The translations under genes and the position numbers were made by a program. Below are positions 47,066 to 58,439 of a stretch of DNA of 64,000 nt, one piece after another; the first letter of the stretch is position 1, and each line of letters starts with the position of its first letter. The notes beneath the pieces were generated by a model. The model worked only from the letters and a program-made list of their open reading frames with translations. It was not told the DNA's origin and ran no database searches. This DNA comes from Neocallimastix lanati (nom. inval.) (lineage: Eukaryota > Neocallimastigomycota > Neocallimastigomycetes > Neocallimastigales > Neocallimastigaceae), in contig JACVTC010000018.1 in the NCBI GenBank assembly GCA_016946835.1, positions 531,501-595,500 of the forward strand, written 5' to 3'.

Positions 47066-47609
47066 AATATTTTTTCTTATATTTTCATTCAAATATTATT
47101 CTTTAAAAGCAATATATAAAAATTAAGATAGCATAATATTTATAGCCATGCGTATAATTTTATAATTGAATAGTAAAAGAAAAAATATATTATATAATAA
47201 ATATTAAATAGAGATAAATTGGTATATTATATAATGAATAATGCATATATAAAATATATAATTTATAATTATTAATTATAACAATATTAATTATATATAA
47301 TGGAATAGTAATAATTAATATATTAAGAAATCAAAATTATAATAATCAAGTATGATAGAATTTAATATATTTAAAATATTAAAATTTAAAATATTATTAG
47401 GGAATTATTACATAATTATTTGTTATGTATATTTTAAAAATTTATTTTTATTTGAAATTTTGATGTTGTATATAAAAATATAATTAAAAAACCTTCCATA
47501 AACGGAACAAATTATTAATATTGATTTTTATAATTAAAAAAAAAAAAAAAAAGGATATGGAAAATTTTTTTTATAAAGTTAAATTTCTTTAAAAATTTTT
47601 ATTACTTCT

Positions 47610-47945
47610 ATTTTTTTGACTTTTGTTCTATAAAAATACTGCATTAATTTAATTAAGTATTATAAAGTATTATATTTAAGTATATATATATATATATAAA
47701 CTAATATCTATATTTTTTTCTATATGACTTTTGTTCTATAAAAAGACTGCATTAATTCAATGAAGTATTACAAAGTATTATATATAAATATATAAATATA
47801 TATATATAACTAATATCTATAATTTTTTTTACTTTGACTTTTGTTCTGTAAAAAGATTGCATTAATTCAATAAAGTATTATAAAGTATTATATTTAAATA
47901 TATATACATATATAAATAAAACTAATATTTATATTTTTTTTTTAT
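47610..47945 (+). repeat. ~109-bp tandem repeat, 3 copies
   Basis: TGACTTTTGTTCTATAAAAA starts units at 47,617, 47,725 and 47,835. Each continues with a GCATTAATTYAATRAAGTAT block, a (TA)n tract and ACTAATATYTATA. Confidence 0.88.
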
Positions 47946-48056
47946 AGTAAAGTAATTTTAAAAGTTATAATGCTTCTTTCAATACAAAATAATTATATTA
48001 TTTTCTAATATATAGTATAAATATAATACAATATATGTATGAATAATTGCTCTTTA

Positions 48057-48095
<39 letters not shown>

Positions 48096-48748
48096 TAATA
48101 TAAGAATATATGAAAGTACTTTTAATTATAAAATATAATATATAAGATTCTTCTTTTTTTATTGAATATAATATAATAATGAATAAATGCATAAATAAAT
48201 AAATAATGCATATGCTAAATAAACAAATAAATAAATAAATTCAGTGTAATAAATTAGTAAATTATTTTTGATATAATTTTAATTCAAAAAAGGAATATAC
48301 AGAATATGCATATACTTTTTAATTTATTCATCATTCTATTTTAGTCTTTTAGATATAGTTATCGATTTGACCTTTTTGCTTAAGTGTGAATTTTTTTTCT
48401 ATGCAAAAAAAAATATAAAAAGATGAATTTTTCTCTCTTTTAGAAAAGCAGATTTCATATATTGAAATATAAATCAATATAAATATTACTTATTCAGGTA
48501 ATATATATTTTTATACCTTTTTTTATTCTTTACTTATATATTTTGATGAATTTATAAAAATTAATTTATAAGGATATTAAAATATTAATTTTTTTATATA
48601 TATATAATTTTAAAATTTAGAGTCTTTATAGAAAATCCTGAAGAAAATTTGTATCTACTAATTTAGTTACTTACTTCATAAAGTATTCTTTTATTCTTGC
48701 TTTTTTAGCTTTTACTTATAATTTGAATCACTTCTCTTTAAAAGACAA

Positions 48749-48994
48749 TGGAAAACGATTTATTAACCAGAGTCGACTTATTTATTAGCCAAGTTAGCTT
48801 TATATATATATATATATATTTTAGTTAAATAATTTTTCCATTTTCATTTTCATATTTTTATTAATATTAATTTTATTAATACTAATATTTATATATATAA
48901 TTATTTTTTATTATAGGTGAGAACTTGCCTTAATGATATGAGGAAATATAGTAGATCTCTTTTTTTCAAATATATTAGATACAGATTAAATATC
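48749..48994 (+). CDS. Tentative two-exon small gene (43 aa)
   Basis: Exon 1 (ATG 48,749) reads MENDLLTRVDLFISQ, then a donor-like GTTAGC. A pyrimidine-rich stretch ending TTATAG precedes VRTCLNDMRKYSRSLFFKYI and ends at a TAA near 48,990. Joined, the two give a short basic, amphipathic helical peptide. Support is that this is an isolated patch with normal codon composition (GTC GAC, AGC CAA, TGC CTT) in DNA otherwise without it, with an acceptor exactly in phase. Weaknesses: a non-canonical donor and a very short product with no recognised family. It may instead be two exons of a longer gene or a chance pattern. Confidence 0.25.
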
Positions 48995-49398
48995 AATATG
49001 TAATAAGTTAATTTAATAATAGAAAAATACTCTTTTGTATTTATTTTATTATTAGAAAAGCTAAATAAATTTGATATTTATTTATTTAAACGTTGAAATA
49101 TTATTATTTATATTTCAAACATGTAATGTCTTATTTATTTTTTTAAAAATATCTAAGAATAATTACTATTATTACTATTATTTTTTTAAATGTTTATACT
49201 TTTAAAAAAATATATATAATATATTTATTAAATGTTTATATTTTTAAAAAAATATATAAAATAATTTAATTATTAAGATTATAATTTTACAAAAATTAAA
49301 TAAACACTCATCTTAAATAAATAATATATTAAAATTTAATTTATCAAAATAAGAAGTTTAATTTATATTATATTTTGACATTTTGTGTGAATTTGAAA

Positions 49399-49492
49399 TA
49401 TGAATTTTTTTTTTTACCTTTTTTTATATTATAAGGTTTAATTTGATAGTAAAAATAAAGTTTATTAAATAAAAAATGTGTACCATTATTTA

Positions 49493-49560
<68 letters not shown>

Positions 49561-49655
49561 AATATGAAATTTTTTTTTACCTTTTTTTATATTATAAGGT
49601 TTAATTTGATAGTAAAAATAAAGTTTATTAAATAAAAAATGTGTACCATTATTTA

Positions 49656-49727
<72 letters not shown>

Positions 49728-49735
49728 CTATTTAA
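49399..49735 (+). repeat. 163-bp tandem duplication, each unit ending in (AAAT)n
   Basis: TAAGGTTTAATTTGATAGTA occurs at 49,432 and 49,595; the shared unit runs from TATGAA(A/T)TTTTTTTTTACC through ATGTGTACCATTATTTATTA to a 70-bp AAAT array. The units look identical apart from run lengths. Confidence 0.92.
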
Positions 49736-49759
49736 TTAACTAATTAACTAAATAAATAA

Positions 49760-49907
49760 GGATCGCGTAGGGTGCTTCTATATGGAGTTTCTTTGCTTAT
49801 GGGGAGTTGAGAGCGTCGACGCCGTACCGGTATGGCAGTTAATCATACACCCATATTACTATATGGGGAAGACCAAAGTCTTCAGTCTATAAAAAAAAAA
49901 AAAAAAA
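49760..49907 (+). mobile_element. SINE-like structured, polyadenylated insertion
   Basis: A ~131-bp body of near-balanced base composition sits in pure AAAT repeat DNA. It ends in 17 A and is flanked by ACTAAATAAATAA on both sides (49,747-49,759 and 49,908-49,920), a 13-bp target duplication. Three consecutive perfect hairpins can be read near the 3' end: GCCGTACC/GGTATGGC (49,821-49,836, one G-T pair), CCCATAT-TACT-ATATGGG (49,850-49,867) and GAAGAC-CAAA-GTCTTC (49,868-49,883). Poly-A plus target duplication is the signature of LINE-driven retroposition of an RNA. I do not recognise the parent RNA and see no clear tRNA A/B boxes. One frame is open for 43 codons across the body and ends in YMGKTKVFSL, so a retroposed mRNA piece is the alternative. 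Confidence 0.6.
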
Positions 49908-50483
49908 ACTAAATAAATAAACAAACAAATATATAAATAATATTTGTATATAAAATTTATATTTATAAAAATTAAGTTTAAAAAAACTATTCAAAATATA
50001 TATATATATTTTAATATATATAATATAAAAAACATTTTATATGTTCGTTTTATCTCTTTAGGGAGAAGTTTTATTAATTATTTAAGTTTTTATTAATATA
50101 ATTTATTTCATTTATTTATTTATAATTTAAATTTTATAATATTAATATCAAAAATATGAAATCATAAATCCTAATGTTTAAATACAATAACTACTTCTAG
50201 TTTTTAATATAATAATAATTATTGAAAATGGCAAAAACGCTGTAAAGAATAAATATAAAGAAAAATTATTTTTTATGTAAACTCTTTAATTATAAGCTAT
50301 TTTAAAGTAATAATAATTAATTATTTAGTTTAATATTATAAAAAGTATAATATAAATAATAAAAGATTTTGATAAATAACTCACTGTTCGAATATCATTT
50401 GCTGGGAGAAGTTTTATTTATGATTTATGTTTATTTAGTTATATTTTTATTTATTTATTATTAATTAAAAGTAATTATAATTT

Positions 50484-50492
50484 ATTCAGTAT
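50484..50492 (+). other. Left target-site duplication ATTCAGTAT
   Basis: Identical 9-mer at 51,698-51,706, directly outside the two ends of the element at 50,493-51,697. Nine base pairs is the usual duplication length for Mutator-like elements. Confidence 0.65.
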
Positions 50493-51122
50493 GGGGGAGG
50501 AGCATTTCGAAAAATTTCATTTTGGAAAGTTTCATTTCGGAAAATTTACATAAAAAGTTTCAATTCGAAAAATTTCATTTCGGAAAAGTGTCATTTCGCA
50601 AAATTTTTAATAAATAAATAAATAAATAATAAAATAAATAAATAATTTATATTATTTAAATAAATAACTAAATAAATAAAAATAAATAAATGAAACTATA
50701 ATAAATAAATAAATTTTAAAATTAAATTTTTAAAAAATATATATATATATATATATATATGGACATATACATAATAAATATACATTATATAATAATAGAT
50801 ATTAATTAGAATTAACGCTTTAAAAAAATAAAATATTTTATCATATGTTTTAAACGTTTTATAATTTTTTAAAATATATATAAGAATTTTATATATATAA
50901 AAAAAATAAGTATTAATAATTTAAAAGATGTAAAGGATAATAATTTAAAATATAACTATTAAAATTAAAAATAATTAAAAAATAATTATTATAAAGATTA
51001 AAAAATAATATATAAATAATTAATTGATCATTTTACACCTTTTAAGTCCTTGCGCAGTATTTTAAAAAAATCTTAAATTACTAATAAATTTTTTTAATAA
51101 AAGAAATATTTATAAATAATTC

Positions 51123-51161
<39 letters not shown>

Positions 51162-51697
51162 TGAGGACATCATAAAAAAGGGAGTTAAAAGTAGCACAAA
51201 GTTAGGATGATTTTAGATGGTATCTATTTTTTTTTATTTTATATTTTTTATTTTATATTTTTTATTTTATATTTTATATTTTATATTTTATATTTTATAT
51301 TTTTATTTTTTTTTTTTATTTTTTATTTTTTTATTTTTTATTTTATATTTTATATTTTATATTTTTTTTTATTTTTATTTTTTTTTATATTTTATCTTTT
51401 TTTTTTTTATTTTATATTTTTTATTTTATATTTTTTTTATTTTTTATTTTTTATTTTTTATTTTTTATTTTTTATTTTTTATTTTATATTTTATATTTTA
51501 TATTTTTTTTTTATTTTATATTTTATATTTTATATTTTATAATTTTTTTATTATTTATTTATTTATTTATTTTATTATTTATTTATCTATTTATTAAAAT
51601 TTTGCGAAATGAACTTTTGCGAAATGACACAAAAAATTTTGCGAAATGAAACTTTTCCGAAATGAAATTTTGCGAAATGACACACACTCACACACTC
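50493..51697. mobile_element. Non-autonomous MULE-type element with iterated inverted termini
   Basis: The left terminus (50,493-50,609) reads GGGGGAGGAG, then seven CATTTCG-type units such as TTTCATTTCGGAAAA and GTGTCATTTCGCAAAAT. The reverse complement of the right terminus (51,595-51,697) reads GAGTGTGTGAGTGTGTGT, then five such units, including CATTTCGCAAAATTTCATTT. Both termini grade into AAAT repeats inward. Nine-bp flanks ATTCAGTAT match exactly. Interior (50.6-51.6 kb) is AT-rich with a (TTTTATA)n block and no transposase. The unit core matches the MULE ends at 16.7/19.1 kb. Confidence 0.7.
51217..51560 (+). repeat. T-rich (TTTTATA)n array
   Basis: About 340 bp of TTTTATATTTTATATTTTTTATTTT units. 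The overlapping frames at 51,207-51,597 encode only F, I, L and Y and are not genes. Confidence 0.92.
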
Positions 51698-52430
51698 ATT
51701 CAGTATATGTATTTAATTATTATTTAATTGACATAAAACTTTTCAAAGAATAATTATAAAGAATTATTCCTATTTTTATATTTTTAGTTTATAATAAACT
51801 ACTTAATTTTAATGATAACTATTAAGTATTTAAAGTATTTAATACGAAAGTATAAAATAAAATATTTATTAAAATAATATATTAAAAATAAAATGTTAAA
51901 AATAAAATATTAATAAATATAAGATATTTATTATAAAAAATAAAATATAAAATATTAACATAAAATAATTATTAAAAATATAATAAAATAAATATCATTA
52001 TAAAAAGATATTTATAAATTATTTAATTTTATGTTTTTGTATAATTTATATTAAATCACGTTTAATTTTTATCACGTACTTTCAAATGATTTATTAATTT
52101 ATTTTTATGTAATTATTAATAAATAAATTTTATTAAATATTAAGGTTTTTATAGTCATTTTATGTCGATTTATTATAATCATAATTATTAATTGTAATTA
52201 TAACATATTATAACATATAAATATATAAAATATAATAAAATAAAATTAAAATAAAAATAAAATAAAATTTGATAAATTTATAAATTATTTATACATTTTA
52301 ATAACATTAAATTTATATAAATTTTATGTTTACATTAATTTTATATATTGTATAGAATTTATGATATTACATAAATTTATTTTATATCACGTTACATTAA
52401 ATCACATGTATAAAAATTTTTTTTTCTTAA

Positions 52431-53030
52431 AGTTACATTTTGCAATGGCCCATTTCGTAAAATTTAATAAATAGATAAAAAGATAATAAAATAAGTAAAT
52501 AATAAATTTGTCGTAATATATTTAAGAAAATAAAATTTTAAATATTTAAATATTGGATGTTAAAAACATGTTGTTGTTTTAAAAAGGATTTTTATGTAAC
52601 TATATATATTAAAAAACCTTTTTTTTTTTTTACTAGACTATTTATAAATATTTCATTTATTAAAAACATTAAAAACATTTATTAAAATTAAATATTAAAA
52701 TATTTATATTAAAGTTTAAAATTTTAAAATATACAGTGTTAAGAATTTAAAGGTTTATATGATCAATTATATATGTATTTTGAAAAATTATAAAACGTTG
52801 AATAAAATATTTTATTTTTTAATGATTACATTCTAATGTTTATTATTATATATATAATTTTTTTTTAAAATTTATTTTTAAATTTATTTAGTTATTTATT
52901 TAAATTATATATATTATTTATTTGTTTTATTATTTATTTATTTATTTATTAATTTAATAAAAATTTTGCTAAAAGCAACTTTTTGAAATGAAAATTTTTA
53001 TACAAATTTTCCGAAATGAAATTTCTGAAC
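52431..53030. mobile_element. Second iteron-ended element, decayed
   Basis: The left end has GTTACATTTTGCAATGGCCC then CATTTCGTAAAATTTAATAA. The reverse complement of the right end has TTTCATTTCGGAAAATTTGT, TTTTCATTTCAAAAAGTTGC and TAGCAAAATTTTTATTAAAT. Units and inward AAAT tracts match the element at 50,493, but fewer units survive and no target duplication is clear. Interior is non-coding. Confidence 0.5.
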
Positions 53031-53724
53031 TTCACTTTTTTGGTGATAATTAATCTTATAATTAATTAAAGATTTATTAATTTATTTTTATGAAATTATT
53101 AAAGATATAATAAATTAATAAATTAATTCCCCTTATTTTATTCATTGTAAATAATTATTTTAATTATTATAATTTTTTTTTTTTTATTTTTTATTAGTTA
53201 ATTATTTTTCCCATTTACCATAAAAATATATATATATAATATGATTTTTTATTTTTTATTAGTTAATTATTTTCCCCATTTATCATAAAAATATATATAA
53301 TATATTTAAATAATTTTTATTAATGATCTATGTAAATAATTTTTTACCAATAATAATGCTTTAAAAATTTTATGTATTATTCTATTCTATACTATTATAA
53401 AAATTATTTTAATATATAAAATATTAATATAATCTAATAGTAAAATAGGAACAAAATAGTAAGAAATTCAATTAATTATTTTAAATAAAAAAAGAAATTA
53501 TTTTTTTTTTTCATTAAGAATTTAATAATAATTAAAATTAAAATAAAATGCTTATTATAAACTGATATTAAATGAAAAAAAAAAAAAAAAAAAAAAACTA
53601 TAAACGATAATAACTATAAATTATTATAATATAGCTAATATTACTTGAAATAGTTATATACTTAATATATATATATTTATATTTTAAAATAGTATTTTAA
53701 TGTAAAAATATAAATGAATATTAA

Positions 53725-53930
53725 CTTTTTCTACTATGAAAGTTGAATTCTTTATTCTTTATACTTCTGAAAAATGAAAAAATTATAATATTATTATTAA
53801 TACTACTACTAGTACTACTACTAATGATAGTAATTATAAAAAAATAATCCTCTTCATTATATTAATAGATCAAAAGTTTATTTTAAATATAACCTTATTT
53901 TGAAAATAATTAATTTTTAATTTATTTCCT
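53725..53930 (-). repeat. Dispersed repeat R2, copy 3 (inverted)
   Basis: The reverse complement has TTTTCAAAATAAGGTTATAT, AAACTTTTGATCTATTAATA and, further on, AAAGAATTCAACTTTCATAG, in the order of copies 1 and 2. It includes a (TAGTAG)n-like tract not seen in the others. Confidence 0.5.
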
Positions 53931-54137
53931 TTTTCATTTGGAACTATGTTTTCATATATTAATGATACTACAAAATGAAAAATGAATAATAATTTTTTTG
54001 AAAAAGTTTAATTATCAATAAACTATATATTCCTAAAATTAATATATACTAATTTTAAATTTATTTATATATATTATTAATTACTAAGATTTAATTAATT
54101 ATTTATTTTATACTATTAGAATGATATATTTTTGATT

Positions 54138-54139
54138 AA

Positions 54140-54215
<76 letters not shown>

Positions 54216-54383
54216 AATTCTAATAATAATAATAAAGTTAAAATTTAATTAGTTGGTAATTTATAATATATTTATATGTTGATGGAAAAAATATAATATG
54301 GAATTAATAATTTTACAACATATATTGAAAATTGTAATATTATTATTTATTATTAAAATAAATAATAATATTACAATTTTCAA
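54138..54383. repeat. (AAAT)n microsatellite and a 27-bp-arm hairpin
   Basis: AAAT array at 54,138-54,212. At 54,325-54,383, TTGAAAATTGTAATATTATT and its reverse complement form 27-bp arms around a ~5-bp loop. Confidence 0.85.
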
Positions 54384-54737
54384 TTATAATTGAATTTTAA
54401 TTAATATTAATAATTTTTATATAAAATTCAAACTATAAAATTAAAATTTATTATTATTAAATGGAATGATTATAAATATAGAAAAGTATTATTATCTAAT
54501 AAATGATTAATTATTTATTTATATAAAATGTATTATTAAAATAAATTATAAAATTATTCGAAATATAAATTTTTTTCAATTTTATATATATAATTAATTG
54601 AAAAATATGTTAAATCATTATATATATAATATATATAATTATTTATTTCTTTTTTAAAAAAAAAATAGAAAGAAAACCTTAATTATAAGAATTCTTTTCT
54701 TTTTTCTTTTTTCTTTCTTTCTTTTTTTTCTTTGTAA

Positions 54738-55297
54738 AATGTAATCAGAATATTTAGGTATTTGAAAGGTAATAAATATTACGGAATAAAATTTAATAAG
54801 AATATCAATATAAAAGTATAGGTTAATGCTGTTCTAGATGACAATGATGTAACTAGAAGATCTTATATTGGTTTTGTCATTCTCATGGGGTCCCCTCCAG
54901 TACCTGATATTTAAAACTTCAAGAATGTGTGGCTATATCTATGGCAGAAAGTGAATACTATCATTTAAATGATGAATGTGCGCTTAAATGTATGGAGATG
55001 AAGAATTTATTAAATGAATTATGAATAAAACTAGAATGCATCACCATAAATATAGATAATAAAGCCGCCATTTACAACGAGTAAAAATGAAATTATAAAC
55101 CCTAAGTCTAGACATATTGATCGTAGGTATCATAAAATAATAGAGTTAAAAAAAGAAAGTAATAATGATTTGAGGTATACCAATTCACAATATAATTTTG
55201 CTGATGGATTTACAAAATATCTTAACGGTTGTTTGACAGGAGGTTCTAAAAATTTCTTATCATTCAAAATTGAGAATATTTTAAACTTATGGAGTAT
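54738..55297 (+). pseudogene. Copia RNase H and tail fragment (left duplicate)
   Basis: Starts abruptly at IRIFRYLKGNKYYGIKFNKN, the end of the RT/RNase H connection. Then, across frame changes, VNAVLDDNDVTRRSYIGFVI, ECVAISMAESEYYHLNDECA and INIDNKAAIYNE give the three RNase H acidic regions; the first expected Asp block VDA reads VNA. The tail NFADGFTKYL-like sequence and GGAGTA precede the LTR. Stops and frameshifts are numerous. The right copy at 61.1 kb lost most of this segment. Confidence 0.75.
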
Positions 55298-55649
55298 TGT
55301 TAGAAAATAAGCTTAATATTACATAAATATATTAATAATATATATAAATAAATACATATATAATATATAATTTAAAGTGTAATATAAAGTACATAAATAT
55401 AACATAAATATGTGAACTATTCTATGTAATAGTGGCAGATTATATCACACATTTAATATGTTATAAATATATGTAAATTTGTATGTAAATATATAGTATA
55501 AAATAATATGTAATATAAATAATAATTTCAATTGAGAATTTCTTTAAAATAAGATAAAAATATATTGATAACAATAATATTTAATATATTAAATTATAAA
55601 CAAACTTGAATAAATATTTATTATTTATTTTCAATTATATTATATAACA
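55298..55649 (+). repeat. Copia 3' LTR (352 bp), left duplicate
   Basis: Begins TGTTAGAAAATAAGC and ends ATTATATTATATAACA, with the 5-bp inverted ends TGTTA/TAACA typical of LTRs. The copy at 61,258-61,603 is similar across its length, with shared blocks such as TAATAGTGGCAGATTATATC. No 5' partner of this LTR is in the window. Confidence 0.8.
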
Positions 55650-56348
55650 AAAACTAGTAAATAAAAAAAAAGTTATTTTCATATTTATTAATTAGAAAAT
55701 AATAAAACTAAAGAAAAACTAAATAATAAATATTAATAATAATAAAGATGATAATAATGATAATTATAATAATTAATAATAATTATAATTTATATTCCTT
55801 TTTAATATTATTTATTATTTTTTTTTTAAATAAGAATATAATAATTATAAGAAATTAATATTTTTTATTTAAATTATTATGATAAATTGAGATATGTTGA
55901 TAATTATAAATTTATTACATATTAATAATAAAATATATAAACCATATACTATTAATAATTAGTAGATTTTCCAACTAATTATTATTTTTTCCAAAATGAT
56001 AGCTTAAAGTATAATTTTATAATTTATTATTTAACTTTTCACTTTTCCAATATAAAAAAAAAGCTAAGTAATAAAAAAAATTTTTTTTAAAATTCTTAAA
56101 TTTAAAAAGTATATTTTATTAATAATTAATTATACTTTAAATTTTTTATAATAAAAAATGGTTTATAATATATTTATTTTAATATTAATATTTTATTAAA
56201 ATTTATATTATAATATTACATTTTGATTTATGATATTTAATTATAATTTATAATATTACATGATATTTCATATTATTTCATTATATTAATAATACACTAA
56301 TAATTTAGAATAGAATATATACATGTATATATATATATTTTATGTGTT
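55650..56348. other. Duplicated AT-rich flank 3' of the homeodomain gene
   Basis: Matches 61,604-62,622 in order, apart from a microsatellite expansion in the right copy. No gene seen; this ~0.7 kb is the 3' side of the homeodomain gene. Confidence 0.6.
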
Positions 56349-57383
56349 TTATTTAAATTTAAGATATCTTTTCCTGGCATTAATGAACCAATTATTGACC
56401 TAAAAATAAATAAAAATTTAATATAATAATGTTAGAATCAATTTTTTTTATAAATATATAAATATAAATATTAATTCAATATATAATTTACCTGAGCCTG
56501 TTCCATTATTTTTTATAAAGTATAGTAGGAATGATGTTATTTAATATAGAAAAATAAACAAATAATTAAAAAAAAAAGATATATTAAAAGAGAAAAAAAA
56601 TTATAATTAATTATAAAATAAATATATTTATTCAAAATAAAAATAGTAATTATAATAATTATATATATATTATTGATATAATATATTTACCAAAGTTAAT
56701 CCAGTAGACTGGCATAATTTAAATTTTTCTTGGATGGTTGGGTAAGGGTAGGCCTCTTTGTTTTTAAACCATCCTTTTAATATTTTTATTACTTCTGGAG
56801 GATGGTTTGGACGTCTTTTTCCCATTACATTTCCTCCTTTATTCTTTTTTTGAATTTTTCTTGGAGGAGTATTGGAAGTCGATGCAGTTGCTTGTGCTAT
56901 CATACCATCACTACATGTGGAATTCATATTGAAGGATGACTTACTTATTTCGGTGGGGTTAAAAATATTAGGATAACTAATTATACCATTCTCACTATTA
57001 AGTACAGATTCGTGTTTAACACTAGATAAACAAGGTGAATGGCATAGACATTGAGTGGCATTATTATTGTTATTAAATAATAGAGGGTCATATCCGTAAG
57101 TATCCGAAGTCATAGAGGGGGCGGGTGGTCTATATTCTTCGGAAACGTCCATATTACTTACAGGACTAGATTCACCACATAAATAATTGTTAAAAGAAAA
57201 AGAATTATTTCTGTTATTCCATAAATTATTATGGAATTCTTCATTATTAAATTTATTTCTATAATAATAATTAAAAAATTGATCCTTTAATAATGGATAT
57301 TTTGATGTAATGAAATTAAAAAATTCCTTATACATCTCAAATTTTGATAATAATAATGAAATATTATAAGTTTCATCATCCAT
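56349..57383 (-). CDS. TALE homeodomain transcription factor, copy A (3 exons incl. 6-nt microexon)
   Basis: Exon 1 is 57,383-56,691 (231 codons); exon 2 is a 6-nt microexon GCTCAG at 56,497-56,492; exon 3 is 56,399-56,349, ending in TAA. The product is 249 aa. Introns are 193 and 92 nt with GTAAAT donors and CAG or TAG acceptors, all phase 0. Residues ~188-247 form a TALE-class homeodomain: the three-residue loop extension ends in AYPYP, helix 2 reads EKFKLCQSTGLTL, then AQ from the microexon, then VNNWFINARKRYL with the W, F, N and R that contact DNA. A basic PPRKIQKKNK stretch just before it is a likely nuclear signal. Residues 1-80 are rich in N, F and Y. Without the microexon the domain would be two residues short. 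Likely a nuclear DNA-binding regulator; target unknown. The ATG opens the most conserved part shared with copy B. Confidence 0.85.
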
Positions 57384-57631
57384 TATGTAGTAATTAATTA
57401 ATCAGTTTATTATTATAAATTATTTTGATTTCGTAAGAAGTAATTTAAATTTGTTTTGATAAAAAAAAAAAAAATCAAAAAAAAATCAATTGTAAAATTT
57501 ATTAATTTATATTATTTTAAATGTTTAATTCTAATAATAAAATAATATTAATAAATATATAAATATATTTCTTTTATATTTCATTATATAAATATAAATA
57601 AGAATAAAATAATTATAATCATAAAAATAAC

Positions 57632-57832
57632 ATCATTGGCAATGTATAGATATATATAAATTACCAATGATGATATGTTATCATAATGTAAATAATGTAT
57701 GTATTTGAAGTCAAAATAAATTAAAAAAAAAAATAATTATATACAAATATTTATAAATAGTTTATATTCCATATTGTTTTGCTTAATTATAATGCATGTA
57801 CACTTTCTAAACAGTGCATTATAATAAATATA
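57632..57832. promoter_or_regulatory. Two inverted repeats upstream of homeodomain gene A
   Basis: CATCATTGGCAAT faces ATTACCAATGATG across ~16 bp (57,632-57,675), about 250 bp upstream of the ATG; the same hairpin is kept in front of copy B at ~63,874-63,923. A second, ATTATAATGCA..TGCATTATAA (57,787-57,832), lies beyond; the matching region of copy B is outside the window. A regulatory role is only suggested by position and conservation. Confidence 0.35.
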
Positions 57833-58439
57833 ATTTATTATACTATATAACTTAAATATATTTTAAATAAAGTTTAATAATCATTACAATAAAAATAAAT
57901 AAACATATATTAATTGAATAATTTAATATAAAATTAATAATTAAAAAAAAAAAAAAAAAAAAAGTAAATCAAAGTTATTTAAGTTTTATTGGTGAAAACT
58001 ATATATTAAATTATTTAATATAATTTAATATGAAATAATTTTAGATTACCATAAAAAGTACAAATTAATTTTTTTTTTTTCTAAAAAATTTCAAATCGGA
58101 AAGTTTAAAAATATAGTTATTTATTTATATATATATTTATATATTTATATATATATATATATATATATATTTATTTATTTATTATTATTATTGTAGATTT
58201 TAAAATTTACTTTAATATTTTTTTTTATTTTCTAAAGTCACTTTTTATTAATTTATTATTTTAACTATAATTTAATAATAATAATAATACATGAATACAT
58301 GTACTACGTTATAAAACATTCTATTACAATAATATGTCACAAAATTATATTATGATATAAATCTAATTTACAATTATGTATTTAAATTATAATAAATTTT
58401 TAAACTATATATATTAATCATAATAAACTTTAATTTTAA

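Noticed and set aside
47998-48192. 64-aa frame with a poly-Lys block
   Set aside because: The lysines come from a 37-base T run on the opposite strand.
50385-50410. GTTCGAATATC as a tRNA T-arm
   Set aside because: No acceptor, D or anticodon arm can be folded around it. I found no tRNA or rRNA gene in the window.
51207-51597. Overlapping F/I/L/Y frames (111 and 126 aa)
   Set aside because: Produced by the (TTTTATA)n tract inside the iteron-ended element.
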